A stretch of DNA of 64,000 bases from Allium sativum (Eukaryota; Streptophyta; Magnoliopsida; Asparagales; Amaryllidaceae): the NCBI GenBank assembly GCA_030737875.1, contig CM060909.1, positions 396,347,565-396,411,564 of the forward strand, given 5' to 3'. Each line of letters begins with the position of its first letter. The stretch's first letter is position 1. The translations under genes and the position numbers were made by a program. A model generated the notes under the pieces. That model ran no database searches, had not been told where the DNA came from, and worked only from the letters and a program-made list of their open reading frames with translations. This document shows, in pieces, positions 31,534 through 45,349 of this stretch.

Positions 31534-34500
31534 TGTAACAACCCGAAAATCTGGGCCAGTTTAAAATTTTTATTTTGGCAATTTTAGCGAATTTTGATTA
31601 TTTAAAATGAATTATTTAAAATAAAATCAACGAGAAATTTATTTTGAATATAATTCGAGCGTATATATTATATACGTCGTCGTTAGAATATAAATAATTA
31701 TATATAATTATAAATAGAATTGAGAATGGCGCGGTAGTTCGATAATTCGATTTCAAACTTCAATTGAATGTACCGGGTGCAAAACAATCCGGATTTTTGT
31801 GAAACCAAAAATAATGGGATCTAATTGATAATATCTTTCCAACAAATCCGAATAATCAAGATTTCATAGCGGGAATCAAAAGATATGTCCAGTTGAAAAT
31901 TCTGAATAGTCGCTATGGAATTCAGGCCCTTAAAAATGGACATTTTGCAAATGACCTCGGATTTCGACGAAACCAGTTTTGTTGGGTCCGTGATGTCAAA
32001 TTATTGCTAGGTTTCAAATTTCATAATTTTTCGAATCAATATGTGAGCGTGGCAAAGGAAAACGCGTTTGACCAGTTTCAGTTGATTTTAATCGACTGGA
32101 AATTGGCCATTTTTCAAACGGTCTCAGAATTCGACGAAACTAGTTTTGTTAGGACCGTATCGTCAATACGAAGTTAGAAAATATTTTTCATGAATTTTTC
32201 TAGTTAGTATGTGACCCCGGTAATTTGAAATGTACGTTTAAAATTCAATATAATGATTTAAATGAAAATTCAACGGAAACTGATCGAAACGATAAGATCA
32301 GAGTGCGATACATATCCCATTGTGTTCGGAATGGGGGTAAAACGCTATGGACGACAGGCGGTGGGCCTCGTTTTGATGACGTATGTAAAAGTCAACTTTT
32401 AAAAATAATAAAATAATAAAAAAAAAAAAAAAAAAAAATATCTTCTCTCTCCCATATTATACGCTGCCCCCCCCCCCCACGTTCAAAACAGGAATTATTA
32501 AAAAAAAAAAAAAAGAGAAAGAAAATCGAAAACCCCAGAATCAATCGACGGAGCCATCGACTTCCTCGCCGCCGCCGCCGTGCGAGCTCCACCCGCCCCC
32601 TCTCTACAGTCAACCGCTGCAGGGCACCGCACCCCTCCCCCTAGCCTCTCCTCCGCTTCCTTCTCCCCTCCGTTCTCTGCTGTATCGAACCTCAACGCGC
32701 CCCCAAATCCAGATCGAAACCCCTCCCTCAACCCAACGGAGCCGCCGCCGAGTTCGCCCAAGAGGGGGTCTCCATAAGGCTCTCGCTTCGCCGCATATGG
32801 TGGTGATGGCCGATTTCGTTCAGATGGGTCGTGGAAGAAGCGTGGAAGAAACCCAGGAAAAAAAAAACAACAGTGAGCATTTTAATATAACATTATTTAT
32901 AAAATCAATTTTCTTATATATATATCTTTTTAGAAAAGTTTAGAAATTGATTTTGTTTATTATAAAAAAAAAACTGATTTTGTTTATTATTAAAAAAAAC
33001 TGATTTTGTTTATTATATATAAAAAAAAAACTGATTTTGATTTAAGAATATAAAACTGATTTTAGGTTTAAGAATATAAAACTGATTTTAGGTTTAAAAA
33101 AATATAAAACTGATTTTAGATTTAAGAATATAAAACTGATTTTGATTTAAAAATGTAAAACTGATTTTAGATTTAAAAATGTAAAACTGATTTTGATTTA
33201 AAAATATAAAACTGATTTTGTTTTAATAGTAAAAACAGGTTTTAAAGGAAGTATAAAAACTGATTTTTGGAAATTTTAAACTTTAGATAGAAAAAGGTTT
33301 GAATTTTAAGATAGAAAAAGATTTGATCTTTAAAATAGAAAAGACGGAATTTTTATTAAGTAAAAGATGTAAGATATGATTTTTATATTTTTAACAGAAA
33401 TAAAAATACAATTTTTACATCATAGGAATATTAAAAATATAATCTTTATATATGGAATAACGATGTAGAAAAATTCGATTTTTATATATTGAACTTTGAA
33501 ATAAAAATTCGATTTTTATATATTGAACTTTGAAATAAAAATTCGATTTTTATATATTGAACTTTGAAATAAAAATATGATTTTTATATATTGAATAGCG
33601 AAGTAAAAATATGATTTTTACATATGTAGTGAAAGCGGACAACGAAGATGACGAAGATGCGATAGCAATGAAGATTTCTATCAATGAAGTGCCGTGGAGC
33701 TTGGATAGCTATAAGTGAGAATTTCTCACCTTTCAATTTAATTTTTCTAGTTATATATATATACTAGGATGCAGACGGTGCTTAGTAGCACCCGACACAA
33801 TCGTCCACAGACCATGGACTTGTTTGTTTGGTTGCATAGATTAGTTGAATTATTTGTTTGAATTGAATTGTTTGGTGAGATGAAACTGATTTGATTGATG
33901 TGTGAATGGCGTGGGCCTTCACTAGACCGGGGATAAGGCTAGGCCTCGTCCCGTTTCTAGTATCGTGCCGTTATGCCGCCGAAATTTTCTAAAATAAGTT
34001 AGAAAAATAAAAATATCATTTTATTTAAAGAATGAATTGAATAGAAGTTCATATGTTGAAATAAAATGTGTTATCGTTAAAAATATAATTTTTAACGTGA
34101 ATGTGAATAAATAAATATTCATTTACAAACCAGACGGTTTGTTTATGTACACCTATTTGAATGACGTTGATTGGGTCGATAAATTTTACACATCGCCTAA
34201 CTGCACAAATAAAATATGTGTTTGATTGTTTGAAACCCCACACGGGTGTTAGGATGAAATTTGAAGTTCACTCATCCTGATTGATTAAAAATGTCGATCG
34301 ATTGATTGACAGGCTGTTATAAGCGTTGAATATCTATATTTGATGCTTATACAGTGTAGTGCACTTTGGTTGATGGTTGATTATTTTCAATGCTATTATA
34401 TACATGTGTTGTATGAAAATCCATATAATCAATTTTATATGGTAATTGATTGGGCCTCATTCCAGTTTTGAAAAAGAAATATTTGAAATAGAATATTTGA

Positions 34501-37500
34501 AAATAAAGGAATTTATGAAGCCGTGTTGATTAGATTGACGCCATTTTGACGTGAACGATATTTATATCGATTTTAAAACGATTTCGAAATGAAATGAATT
34601 GAAAACGAATTCAAATTGAATTGAAAACGATTTCGAAACGAATTGAATTGAAAAACGAATTCAAATAGAATTGAAAGCGAATTGAAATGAATTCAAATTG
34701 AATTGAAATTTGAATTGAATAGAAATGAATTTTGAAACGAATTTATAAAGAAGAATTCAATTTTGCTTTGAATTGAAATGGAAGTTGAAATAGGTTTTGA
34801 AACGATTTTAAAACTATTTATATAATTCGTTTTGAATAGAGAATCGACGAAGTATATATTATATATATTATATATATAATATAATGGCCTGAATAGAACG
34901 CGCCGCGCCGCGGCAGTTCGTGAATTTCGACCATTTATTTCAAACGGACATTACGGGAGATCCGACCGTCGGATTCTCCTAAAACCGGAACCGTTGGGTT
35001 CGTATCGAAAAGAGATTTCTAACGAATATTAGAAATTTGAAATCTAACGGTTGGATTTGGAATTATGTCCAAATCAAATTCGAAAAAGGTCGCTGTAAGT
35101 GCAGTTCGATGGCCGTTGATGGAAATCGACTGTACGGGCCTTGATAAAATTATTAAAAATAGTAATAATTTGTGTAAAATCATAAGAAATGATTTAGAAA
35201 GAATTGGGATGAAAAACTCCATATTTGAAAAGATAAAAATAGATTTTTATCGAAATGAACTAGTTTTGAACTAGAATTATAATTCTATTTATTTTTAAAT
35301 AAATAAATTGAATTCGAAAAGGGTTTTAAAAATAACCAAAATTTCCAATGATTGCATTGGAGTGGATTTGAATCGAAATTGTCTTCGGAATATTTCGATG
35401 TTGGAATTCGTGATTATACAGGTGTTGTTATGGAAATTTGAAAGATATATATTTATATCGTTATTTCCAATACGACATTTGTTAATCGTAGAATTTGATA
35501 TTGAATATAAGCCGGGATATTTTCTATTCAGAGCCTTGTATTTAATATCAAATGTGATTTGGGTTTGTCGTGAATGGTGTCTTCACTAACACTGTTCTTG
35601 AACCCAGTTGAGAAATGATTAAATCTTTTTATTTAGATTTAATGAAGTGTACCAATTAAATAATATTTAATTGGAATTGAATTGATATTGATTTTTGGGT
35701 TTATCGTGAACAGTGTTTTAAATAACACTTGTTCTTTAACCCGATAATTAATGAATGTGATTTGGGTTTGTCGTGAATGGTGTCTTCACTAACACTGTTC
35801 TTGAACCCAGCTGAGAAAAGATTAAATCTTTTGATTTAGATTTAATGAAGTGTACCAATTAAATAATATTTAATTGGAATTGAATGGATATTGATTTTTG
35901 GGTTTATCGTGAACAGTGTTTTAAATAACACTTGTTCTTTAACCCGATAATTAATGGGATGTGACTTTGGGTTTATCGTGAACCGTGTTTTAAATAACAC
36001 TGATTCTTTAACCCAGTCACAGATTAAAACTAAGTGGAGTTTTAATGAATCTTTAATTAGATTGAAAGGATCGAGAATGGAGTATCACCAGTTTTGCTCC
36101 AGGCGATAGTTAAATCTTTAATTAGATTTGAACGTGAAATGGTAATTGAATTTACCGATAACACTGTGGTGTTAGATATGAAGTATTACCAGTTTTACTT
36201 CATGGGATGAATAGGTTGGGATTGGGAAATTAAAACAAATGATTACTTCGGTAAGGTTCGCTAATCCCGACTAGTTTGAATTGATATTCAAAAATGGATT
36301 AAAGAATAAATTCAAGGAATTTATCTTTGATAAAATTAGTGGGAATCTTTCCCTATGAATGTGAAATTTAGAAACTAACTGTCGGTTGGCCAAGCAGAAT
36401 GGTTTTCTGGATATTGATCTGATGTTGGTTTCGGCCTTCGGGGTTAATATTTGGGGAATTATTCTCTTGATTAATTTACGGGTAGTGACTAATGAATTGG
36501 AATGAGGCGTATGTTGTGTTTGTGTAACACTTTTATAATATATACGCGAGTTATTCGGAAAGGCCGGGTTTATCCCATTCTGAATAACTGATACGACGAT
36601 AAGTCGAAGATGAAGACGATGGTCGAAGACCGGAGGTCTTCACGTCGTTTGGGTGATAACTGATGATCTTGATTGGGCTGTACACCCAAGAAGATGGAAA
36701 CAGTTAGTGATCGTCCAGACGTACTTGGAGATCGATGGATAGGCGGGGTACTAGGTGCCTCCGGTTTCGTTCAGACCCAGAACGGACTTGTAAATGGACT
36801 GTGTGTCTGACATTGGATTTCATTCTGTGTGACTGATATCGGTTGCATAGGATGGTTTGCCTGTGTGGCATGCTAAGATGCAAAAGATCGAGGCTTCTGT
36901 TGAAAAGCAAAGTCTTGTGGTGATGATCGAAGCACGGCCTTAGTGGCGTAGCTTTGTGTAACGTTGATTCGCGAGTTTCACACCCGGTATGAATCAAAAA
37001 CGGGAGACGGACCTCAGGGAGGACTTGCGTTTCTTTCTAGTTAGAAGTGGCGTCAGTGGTTTTACACGCCCTGACGAGTTTGACTTATGTGGTTGTTGCT
37101 GTTGCGAGGCGCCTCGGATTGATCGGTCGTTCTCGAACCGATGGAGTCATTTGTTGGCTCATTGACACCCCAAAGGGTGGGGAAACGTAGTGTTCAGGCA
37201 TTTTAATCCACATCGGTGGACCGGCCCTGACGATCCAAAGGCTTGACTGAGTACTTGCCTGAGACACGGGCTAGAGCGTCTCGAATCGGTTGAGGATCTT
37301 GCCCCTAGCCTCGGTTCATAGATGGAAACCCAATTTCCAAATACGTGTCATTTGCGGTTTTATTTGTAAACCTATATATGGCGACATAGTGGGATGGGGC
37401 GCTTATGCCGCCTATGATTGATACTTATGATTTGAAGTTGTTTTATACACTATGCACTTATAATAGTATCAAATGATTTGTTTTAAACGTATCAAGCATT

Positions 37501-38098
37501 GTTTGGCTGTTATAAGGGAAAACCCTATCCCCCGGCTTGCGTTGCATTGTGTGATAGGACCTGGGTCTTATAACAGCTTCATTTTTCTTTATTTAGCATT
37601 GCGCTGTTTGTTTTATGCACTGGTATTCTTGGGAGGAAACCCGTTCCGTGTTATACGGCGTGGTCCCTTGATTTACCTAATGATTTAAAATAAAGATTAA
37701 TAACTGTTTTAGTTCTCACACCAGTCACATGACTGACCTGGAGTTTATTGTTTTAACCTAAACTCTGGGTGCCCTTATTTTGACACGGGCAGCTAGTAGT
37801 TTCGGTTTTTGCAGATTTATATTCAGGATCCTGGTTTACAGCTGGAACGATATCCGGAAAGCTTTGTATCCGTATATCTACTTCTAGTTGTGTATTGTAT
37901 TATTTTCCGCTGCTATGTATTTAAATGTAATTTAAATCTCTGATATTTCTGTGTAATATTCATTTATACTCTGTATATTCTTGTAATCTGATGCATTGTT
38001 GTAATAAGCAGTGAAATGTTCTTCTGTATGCGTTCTGTTGTGGCTTGTTCTCGAACTATCCGACACTTTCCTTTACGGGGAAGTTACGGGTCTTCACA
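31534..38098 (+). repeat. A2 3' LTR
   Basis: It is nearly identical to 23894-30497. Differences seen by eye are about five substitutions (for example GAGCTTT vs GAGATTT near 35014, CTATGTG vs CTGTGTG near 36826), A and C homopolymer lengths near 32420-32475, and one fewer 39 bp repeat unit near 33570. Landmarks are offset by 7640 bp before and 7601 bp after the repeat difference. Confidence 0.95.
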
Positions 38099-38103
38099 GG
38101 TTT
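38099..38103. repeat. Target-site duplication of A2, right copy (GGTTT)
   Basis: This matches 23889-23893 and is followed by AGTCAGCATG, the continuation of element B. Confidence 0.95.
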
Positions 38104-41100
38104 AGTCAGCATGAATTCTTTGAAAACAAACAAACAATGCAATGCTTTTTGAAGAATGAAGCTATTATAAGATTCAGATTATATCACACATTGTAACGTA
38201 AGAAAGAGGATAGAGTTTTACTTTCTAATAGTCAAAAATGTTTGATACGCTTTAAATCAATTATTTCAATTATTTTTTATATTATTATAAGTGTATAGTA
38301 AAGAAAACAACTTCGATTATAAATGTATCAATCATAAACGACATAGTATCCCATCCTACTATGTCGGCATAATGTACAACTAAAACCATAAAATCATGTA
38401 TTGAAAATTAGATTCCATCATGAACCAAGGCAAGGGATTTCCCCTTCCGAATTCGAGACAATCTAGCATATGCCCAGGACCCAAACTCAGGTGAGCCCTA
38501 GGAGCAGCAAAGCCGTCCCACCTCCTCTCGGTGGACTAGGGTTACTTCTGAACAGTATGTTCCTTGGTCCTATCAGACAAAAATTCTAGTCAGTATGTCG
38601 ACTATCTTGAACTTGTGCAACCATATTCGAGGCGTCTCGATTCCAACATTCACATAAGTAAAAATGTCTGGGCTCTATACCATGGCACCCCTTCTAGCTA
38701 AAAGGGAATGCATGTCCTTTCTTCGTGGTCCTTTATCCCATTTCTGGCTCATACTGGGTGTGAAGATCGTGAATTAATGTTATACACAAAGCTACGCTAT
38801 ATTAAAGCCACGCTTTGATCATCATCCACAAAGCTCTGCTTTTCAACAAAAGCTTTGATCCATGCATCTCAGCATGCCACATTGTCAATTCATACAATAC
38901 CATTGATGTCTACCAATTTATAACTCTAAGCTCGTACGTCTTAGAGAAGGGTGTTAAGCTTAGAGAAAAAATTCTCTTCCACCAAATAGATATATATTTA
39001 GCAGTAATCAACGAATGCAGCACACAATACAATATTAGACATACAATCCATTTGCAAGTCTATTTTAGAACTAATCGAAACCTGAGGCACCATATTTCTC
39101 ATCTCATATGTCCAATACAGGAGAGAGGCCCTCACATATCCGATTGATCTCCAGGTACTTCCAGACGACCACTACTTATAACCTTGTCTTGGGTGCACAC
39201 CACAAATGGAGACATCAGCAATCATCCCAGTGATGTGAAGATCTCCATTCTTCAACCATCGTCTTCATATCTTTGATTTTTAATCATCGTATCAGTTACT
39301 CAGAATGGGTTGAACCCAGTATTTCTGAATAATTCACACATCTTTAACATCACGTGATATATAAAAATAACACACATTTCATTCCAATCCAGAATATTCT
39401 TTTATTCAAATATTTTTACTTCGTGAAAAGTTCCCATTAATCTTATCAAAGATTACTTCATTCAAACCTCTTGTTTAAATCTTTCATTGGAAACTAACGT
39501 CAAAGATCATGTAATAACTTTTTATAAAATTAAACCAAATTAAGGTTTATTCTTCTTGTCAGGATTAATGAGTCTCACCGAAATAATTGTTTATATCATT
39601 ATCCCAGTCCTAACCTATTCATCCCATGATACAAAACTGGTGGTACTCCATATCTAACATTCATCGTGTTATCTGTAAATTTAATTATCATTTCATGTTC
39701 AGATCTAATTAAAAATTCATTAATACCTTTTTACAAACCTAAACCAAATTAAGGTTTATTCTTTTTGTCGGGATTAACGAGTCTTACTGAAGTAATTGTT
39801 TATATCATTATCCCAATTCCAACCTATTCATCCATGGAGCAAAACTGGTGGTACTCCATATCTAACACCCATTATGTTATCAGTAAATTTAATTCCCATT
39901 TCACATTCAAATCTAATTAAAAATTCATTAATCGCATGCAGTTTAACTGGTAATACTCCATCTGGAACACCTCTCATGTTTGGTAAATTTAATTACCATT
40001 TAACTTTTAATCTAATTAAAGATTCATTAATACTTCAACTTAGTTTTAATCTCAAAAATCATTACTTAATGATTACTCAACTTTAGGAAATTAATCATGC
40101 TTTTACTTGGGTTAAAGAACAAATGTCCTTCAAAACACCGTTCACAATAAAACCAAAAGTACTTCCATTAATATGGAATCTTCACGGAAATCTGAACCAT
40201 TTATAATTAGTATAGATTTTCATATAAGACTAATACTATAAGTGGAATAGCCGCAAATCCTTTTAAATTCCATAAATAGTAAAGGCCTTCCTTTACAAAA
40301 GGTCATTTCGATTAATATTAAATCGAATTCCATTCAATTCTAGTTTAATTAAATAAATTGGAAAACTTATCTAAGCCTTAATTAAAAGATTTATTCCATT
40401 CACAAATGAGTTCAAAAACAATATTATTGAAGATACCACTCACGACAAACCCAAAATCCACTTTCATTGCCATTCAATTTATTAAATTGGAAAGCTTCCA
40501 TTAAATCTTAATTAAAAGCTTATATCTAAACTCCATTTTCAACTGGGTTTAAGAACGATATTATTAAAGACACCATTCACGACCAACCAAAAATCCAATT
40601 CGATATTAAATACAAAACCTTGAACATAAATCATATCGACTTATGTTCAATACTAAAATTTGAAACCAACAAATATAGTGTTGGAATAACAATATTTATA
40701 TCTTGCAAATTCCTCAACAATATCCGTATAATCACGGAATCCAATACTGAAACATTCGAAGATAATTTATGTCCAAATCCTTTCTGGTTTATATGTTGGA
40801 AAACTCTGGTTTTATCAAAACCACTTTATATGTCCATTTTTTTATATTAAAACATTGGATATTCCTTCTAGTTAAAAAACAACACTTTCATACAAAAATA
40901 ACATTTATCTTTCAAATCTCGGAATATTTAATCCAAACTCTTTCAAATCATTCATTATGATTTATCATAATTTATTCATATTTTTAATAATTTTATTAAG
41001 GTCCTTACAATCAGTTTCCAATATCCGCCACCGAACTGCGTCCATAGCGCCCTTTTCCAAATTTGCTATTGACATATTTAAAAATCCAACCATTAAAATT

Positions 41101-41318
41101 TAAATCTCTTATATTCAATTAAAAGGTCTTTTCAATACTGATCTAATGGTTCCAGTTTTAGGAGAATCTGACGGTCTGATCTCCCGTTACGTCCATTCGA
41201 AGTTACGGGTTGAACTTCGAGAACTGTCGTTGTGCAACAATTCCTATTCAAACCCGAATTCGATTTATAAATTTAAAAATAAATCGATACACTTCCAAAC
41301 CAATTTTATAAATTATAT

Positions 41319-41349
<31 letters not shown>

Positions 41350-43058
41350 TCATATTTAAAAACTCGTTTCAGCCGTTTACCTTCAAAATCTTAGCTACGC
41401 GTCCATTCAAAATCGGACATCGAAATTAAAAATTCAAATTTTCACTAAAAAATATATTATAAAAATATTTATTTTTATTTCAGGTTGGAGTGAAATTAAA
41501 TCAAACATAATTTCACTTGCACGAATTTTGTACATCCCACAATAGTTGTAAACAACTGTCAAACATTCAAGTAACATCCAGTGTGCACCTATATTCATAA
41601 AAGCTTCAATCAAATAATTGATGCTTATTTCAATCGATCAATCAACTGATCAACATACAACCTACATACAAGGGACATGTAGAAGTCAAATATCATCCCG
41701 AGACCCGTGTAGGGTTTTCAACCAACAAACAATCAATTTAAATCAACTGTTTATTCATGAATTTAATCATAACTAGTTCAATTAAAATTATTTTCAATCT
41801 AACCAATTTCACTTAAAAAACAATGTCAAATTCATCGTTTCAACTATAAATGGATATTTAATCAAATTTCAACTACCATAAATATTCTAACATCATTTTA
41901 GCATGTTAGATAACTCAAAATCATAATCACAACATAACACAATCACTCAGTAATTCATCCACATGGTTTTCAGACAATTTGAGATGTGAGGTACCATATG
42001 CCATATAACAATTTATGATTGTTAATCCTATAAAAAATACTATAGATAATCAATACATATTCAGTTATGATTATAATAACAGTAAAAAAATCACTTTGGG
42101 TGAGAGGCTCTCACATTGGTCGCTTTGGCTATATAACATCAAACGGTCGATTGACTAAATCAGATGTTCTCTTCCAGCAAAATTGAGACGAGCCCCAAAT
42201 CACTACAAATTATGTTTATTCCGAAGCTATCATCGATACGGTTCCAACGCATCTTGAATCTTTGAATTCCGACTTAGTACGAAAAAGTTATGTATTTTAG
42301 AAGTTTGCATATATGCTTAAATCAAATATTTAACAACTTTTTTGAGTTTAACAACACAAACTAAATATTTTGAGTGATAAATTCTCACCTAGAACTTTAA
42401 AAATCATGACAGTTCATCATAGGATATCCACGTGCTTGCCACGAGCAAAAAATCTCGGCTTTCCTTCTGAAATCAAGTCCAAACTTCGCGCACACACCGG
42501 ATCTCTCTCTAACACACGTTACCGGCTATAAATGTGAGATTTTTATGGGTTTGCGGGATTATGAGGGCCACGGGACTGCTGTCCAGCGTGGTACAACGAG
42601 GGTTGGTAAATACTCCGGATCCAACAAAATTGGTTTCATCGAAAATGGAGGTCGTTGTAAAATGTCCATTTTTAAGAGCTATGTAATATCGATAGAATAC
42701 TAATAAATTCCATAAAGACTATTTTAAATTTTGAATTTGACGTAACTTATATTTTATAATACGAAATCTAAAATTTTCACTTTCATTAGAAAAATATAAT
42801 TCAAAATATTCTAACGTTTCTTGTTTTATTCAATTCTAACTTATAATGAATTATGTATGTTTATTTAAAGTTGAAAACGTATTATTATGAACAATCGCAA
42901 CGTTACAAGCTCATTTTAATTAATTTTAAATTTATATGTTCAAACTTATTTTTAATTTAAATTTCAAGTCGTTATTTCTTAAAATAAATCATTTTAAAAT
43001 CCATTAAAACCAATTAAAAATCAAATTTTTAATTGGCCAAAATTATTGTGATTTACCA
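38104..43058 (-). mobile_element. Element B, right LTR, second piece
   Basis: This continues the LTR begun at 23379. It includes the unbroken counterpart of A1's insertion site (about 39345), a 212 bp tandem duplication (about 39511-39940), the palindrome GTGAGAG-G-CTCTCAC (42100-42114) and a deletion of roughly 0.9 kb at about 42606 that removed the GC-rich cassette and neighbours. The end near 43058 (TTGTGATTTACCA) is less certain than other borders because it has drifted from the family's ...TTATTACA. Confidence 0.78.
39511..39940. repeat. 212-bp tandem duplication in B right LTR
   Basis: The segment with AAACCAAATTAAGGTTTATTC through AATTAAAAATTCATTAAT occurs twice in a row here and once in the left LTR (18331 onward). 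The copies differ by many substitutions, so the duplication is old. Confidence 0.8.
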
Positions 43059-43933
43059 TGTTGAGGGCTTGGTTAAGTTATGTATGTGTGTAACATCCCG
43101 AGTTTGGTCGCCAAAAATATTTGGGTATCAAGATGGAGGAGAGTTACGGTAGATTGTTTATACTTGGTAGTATACATGGTTCATGGAAACTTAAAACTCA
43201 TTAAGTCACGAATGCTTGTTTGCCAATTTGTCTTGTTGATGTTATTGTTGAGCTTAACTAGACTAAATATTTAAGTCCAGTAGTTTATTTACGAGGAGAA
43301 TATAGGATGTTGATGGTAATGAAAGGCTATTAGTGACGATAGTGGACAACGACATTTTTTACTTCAGTATTGAATTATCCTTGATTTAGCAAAGCAGAAT
43401 AAGACATTGAGTTCTCTAGTGGTGATTCCTCACTTGAGCTTGTAGCTTGAGAGTATCTGGACACGTTTGATAAGGTAATCAATTGCCACCATATTTGAGT
43501 TGAGCTCCATATCGATCTGGTTATAGTATAAACAAATATTCACCTCTAGGCCATATGATACCTTCGGAGCGGGAAGTGAGCGAGTATCAATTCTTGTTTG
43601 CTGGTGGCTTAACTGGTTGGCTCTAGTTTGCAAGAATGTTCTTTTAGTTGAGAACTCTGATCAGATTTTACTGATTGTGGGCAGTTAGTTGGTTGTGTTG
43701 TTCAAGAAAACCAACGAGTCGGCATACTTTGTTGATTTCTTGGACCGAGTTCTGAGATATCACTTGAACGAGTTATGTTTACGCTACTCGATTATATATT
43801 CCTTTTTCAATGGACAAAAAGAGCACAAGGCATAATCGGTGTTTCTGTTGCTGGCGTTGGAAAACACCATTTTTGGCTAGCTTATTGGAGCTTCACTTTT
43901 TGATGAGAAGAGTGAAGTGCTTAGGTCACGTCA
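43059..43933 (+). pseudogene. Intervening sequence with possible Ty3/gypsy RT relic
   Basis: About 875 bp lies between B and A3. TGTAACATCCCGAG near 43090 resembles the start of a plant LTR. On the plus strand 43707-43840 reads TNESAYFVDFLDRVLRYHLN followed by EEH-like QKEHKA, which loosely matches the region of Ty3/gypsy RT that contains 'TNAPA.F' and 'EEH'. The later RVKCLGHVM near 43900-43930 recalls the 'FLGH' motif. Stops and shifts abound. I regard this as a plausible but weak match. Nothing else is recognisable. Confidence 0.35.
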
Positions 43934-44811
43934 TGTAACAACCCGGAAATCAGAGCCAATTTAAAATTTTTATTTTGGCAATTTTGATGAATTTTGAAAA
44001 TTTAAAATGAATTATTTTAAATAATAATGAGAAGACATTTATTTTGAATAGAAACTAGAACGTATATATTTATTTGAATCGTCATTGGAATATAAATATT
44101 TTATTTTAAATATAAAAGGAATTGAAAATGGGACGGTAGTTCGAAAATTCGATTTCAAATTTCAAATGAATGTGCAGGATTCAAAATAAACCGGATTTTA
44201 GCAAATTTAAAAATATTAGAATCTAATTAAAGATATCTTTCCAATGAATCCGAAAAATTGAAATTTCATAGCGGGAATAAAAAGTTACGTCCAGTTGAAA
44301 ATTCAGAAAAGTCGTTATGGAATTCTGGCCCTTAAAAATGGAAATTTTGCAAATGACCTTTGTTTTCGACGAAACCACTTTTGTTGTGTCCGGGATGTCG
44401 AATTACTGCTAGATTCCAAAATTCATAATTTTTCGAACCAATATGTGAGCGTGGCGAAGTAAAACATGTTTTAAGAGTTTTAGTCAATGTCGATCGACCA
44501 GAAAATGGCCATTTTTCAAACGGTCTCAGAATTTGACGAAATTAGTTTTGTTAGAACCGTATTGTCAATAAGAAGCTAGAAATATTTTTTTTGGAATTTT
44601 TAGAGTCCGTATGTGGCCCCAGTAAATTGAAATGTAGGTTTAAAATTGAATATATAGATTTATATTTTAATTTCAATCAAAATTGATCGAAACGGCCGAA
44701 CAGGCTTACAAAACATATCCCATTATATTCGGAATGGAGGTAATTAGCTACGGGTGACAGTTGATGGGTCTTGTTTGGAGTTGGAATAAAAAGTCAACCC
44801 TTTGGAAAATT

Positions 44812-44850
44812 AAATTATATATATTATATTATCCCCTTCCTCTTTCAGAC
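44812..44850 (+). promoter_or_regulatory. TATA box and pyrimidine patch of A3
   Basis: TATATATTATATTAT (44816-44832) is followed immediately by CCCCTTCCTCTTTC. This is the clearest core promoter in the family. The right LTR has a weaker version near 51876-51920. Confidence 0.6.
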
Positions 44851-44869
44851 CTCGGTCAAATTAGAAATT

Positions 44870-45153
44870 AGAAACCGCTACCCCCTTGGAGCTCCACTGC
44901 GCCTAGCGGCGATCCCACCCCCTTCAACCTTGGATGGTGGCGCGCCCTCCCTTAAGCCTCTCCTCCCTCCTCTCGCACCCCCTCTCCTCTAAAGCCCCCC
45001 TCTTCTCTTTCCTCTTGCTCTCCCTCCAAAATAAAGCCGCACCAAATCAAACGGCCTCCGTCGTTGCAGCCTAGACCCGACGCCGACCACCTGAAGCCCG
45101 ACGCTCCACCTCCGACGTAGCAAAACAGCCCCCTTCCTTAAAACGCTGTAAGT
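44870..45153 (+). other. GC-rich cassette ending in GTAAGT (A3 5' LTR)
   Basis: About 280 bp of C-rich sequence leads to GTAAGT (45148-45153). The right LTR copy is at 51945-52255, with an internal repeat of the CCTTCCTTAAA motif near 52170-52245. Short Pro/Leu-rich frames have no recognisable domain. The sequence is unlike the A1, A2 and B cassettes by eye. Confidence 0.6.
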
Positions 45154-45349
45154 TTATATGTTAATTTATTTTAGATAACTAGTCTAGATTTAATTAAAAA
45201 GAATAGATTTTAAAATCCAATTTTTATCTAGATAAGGTTTATATTTTTATTTAGATAAGGTTTGTATTTTTATTTAGATAAAGTTTTATTTCTTATCCGA
45301 CTGAAAAATATGATTTCCTTGATCATAAAGATATGATCTTTAAAATAGA

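Larger units (their letters stand above)
23894..38098 (+). mobile_element. A2: complete, very young non-autonomous LTR retrotransposon
   Basis: LTRs are 23894-30497 (6604 bp) and 31534-38098 (6565 bp), the interior is 1036 bp, and the element has TG...CA ends and a GGTTT target duplication. By eye the LTRs differ at about five bases plus homopolymers and one 39 bp repeat unit, which points to very recent insertion. Order on the plus strand: 5' LTR, 2 nt, PBS, stem-loops, hairpins, PPT, 3' LTR. No protein-coding gene is visible, so mobilisation must be in trans. Confidence 0.95.
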
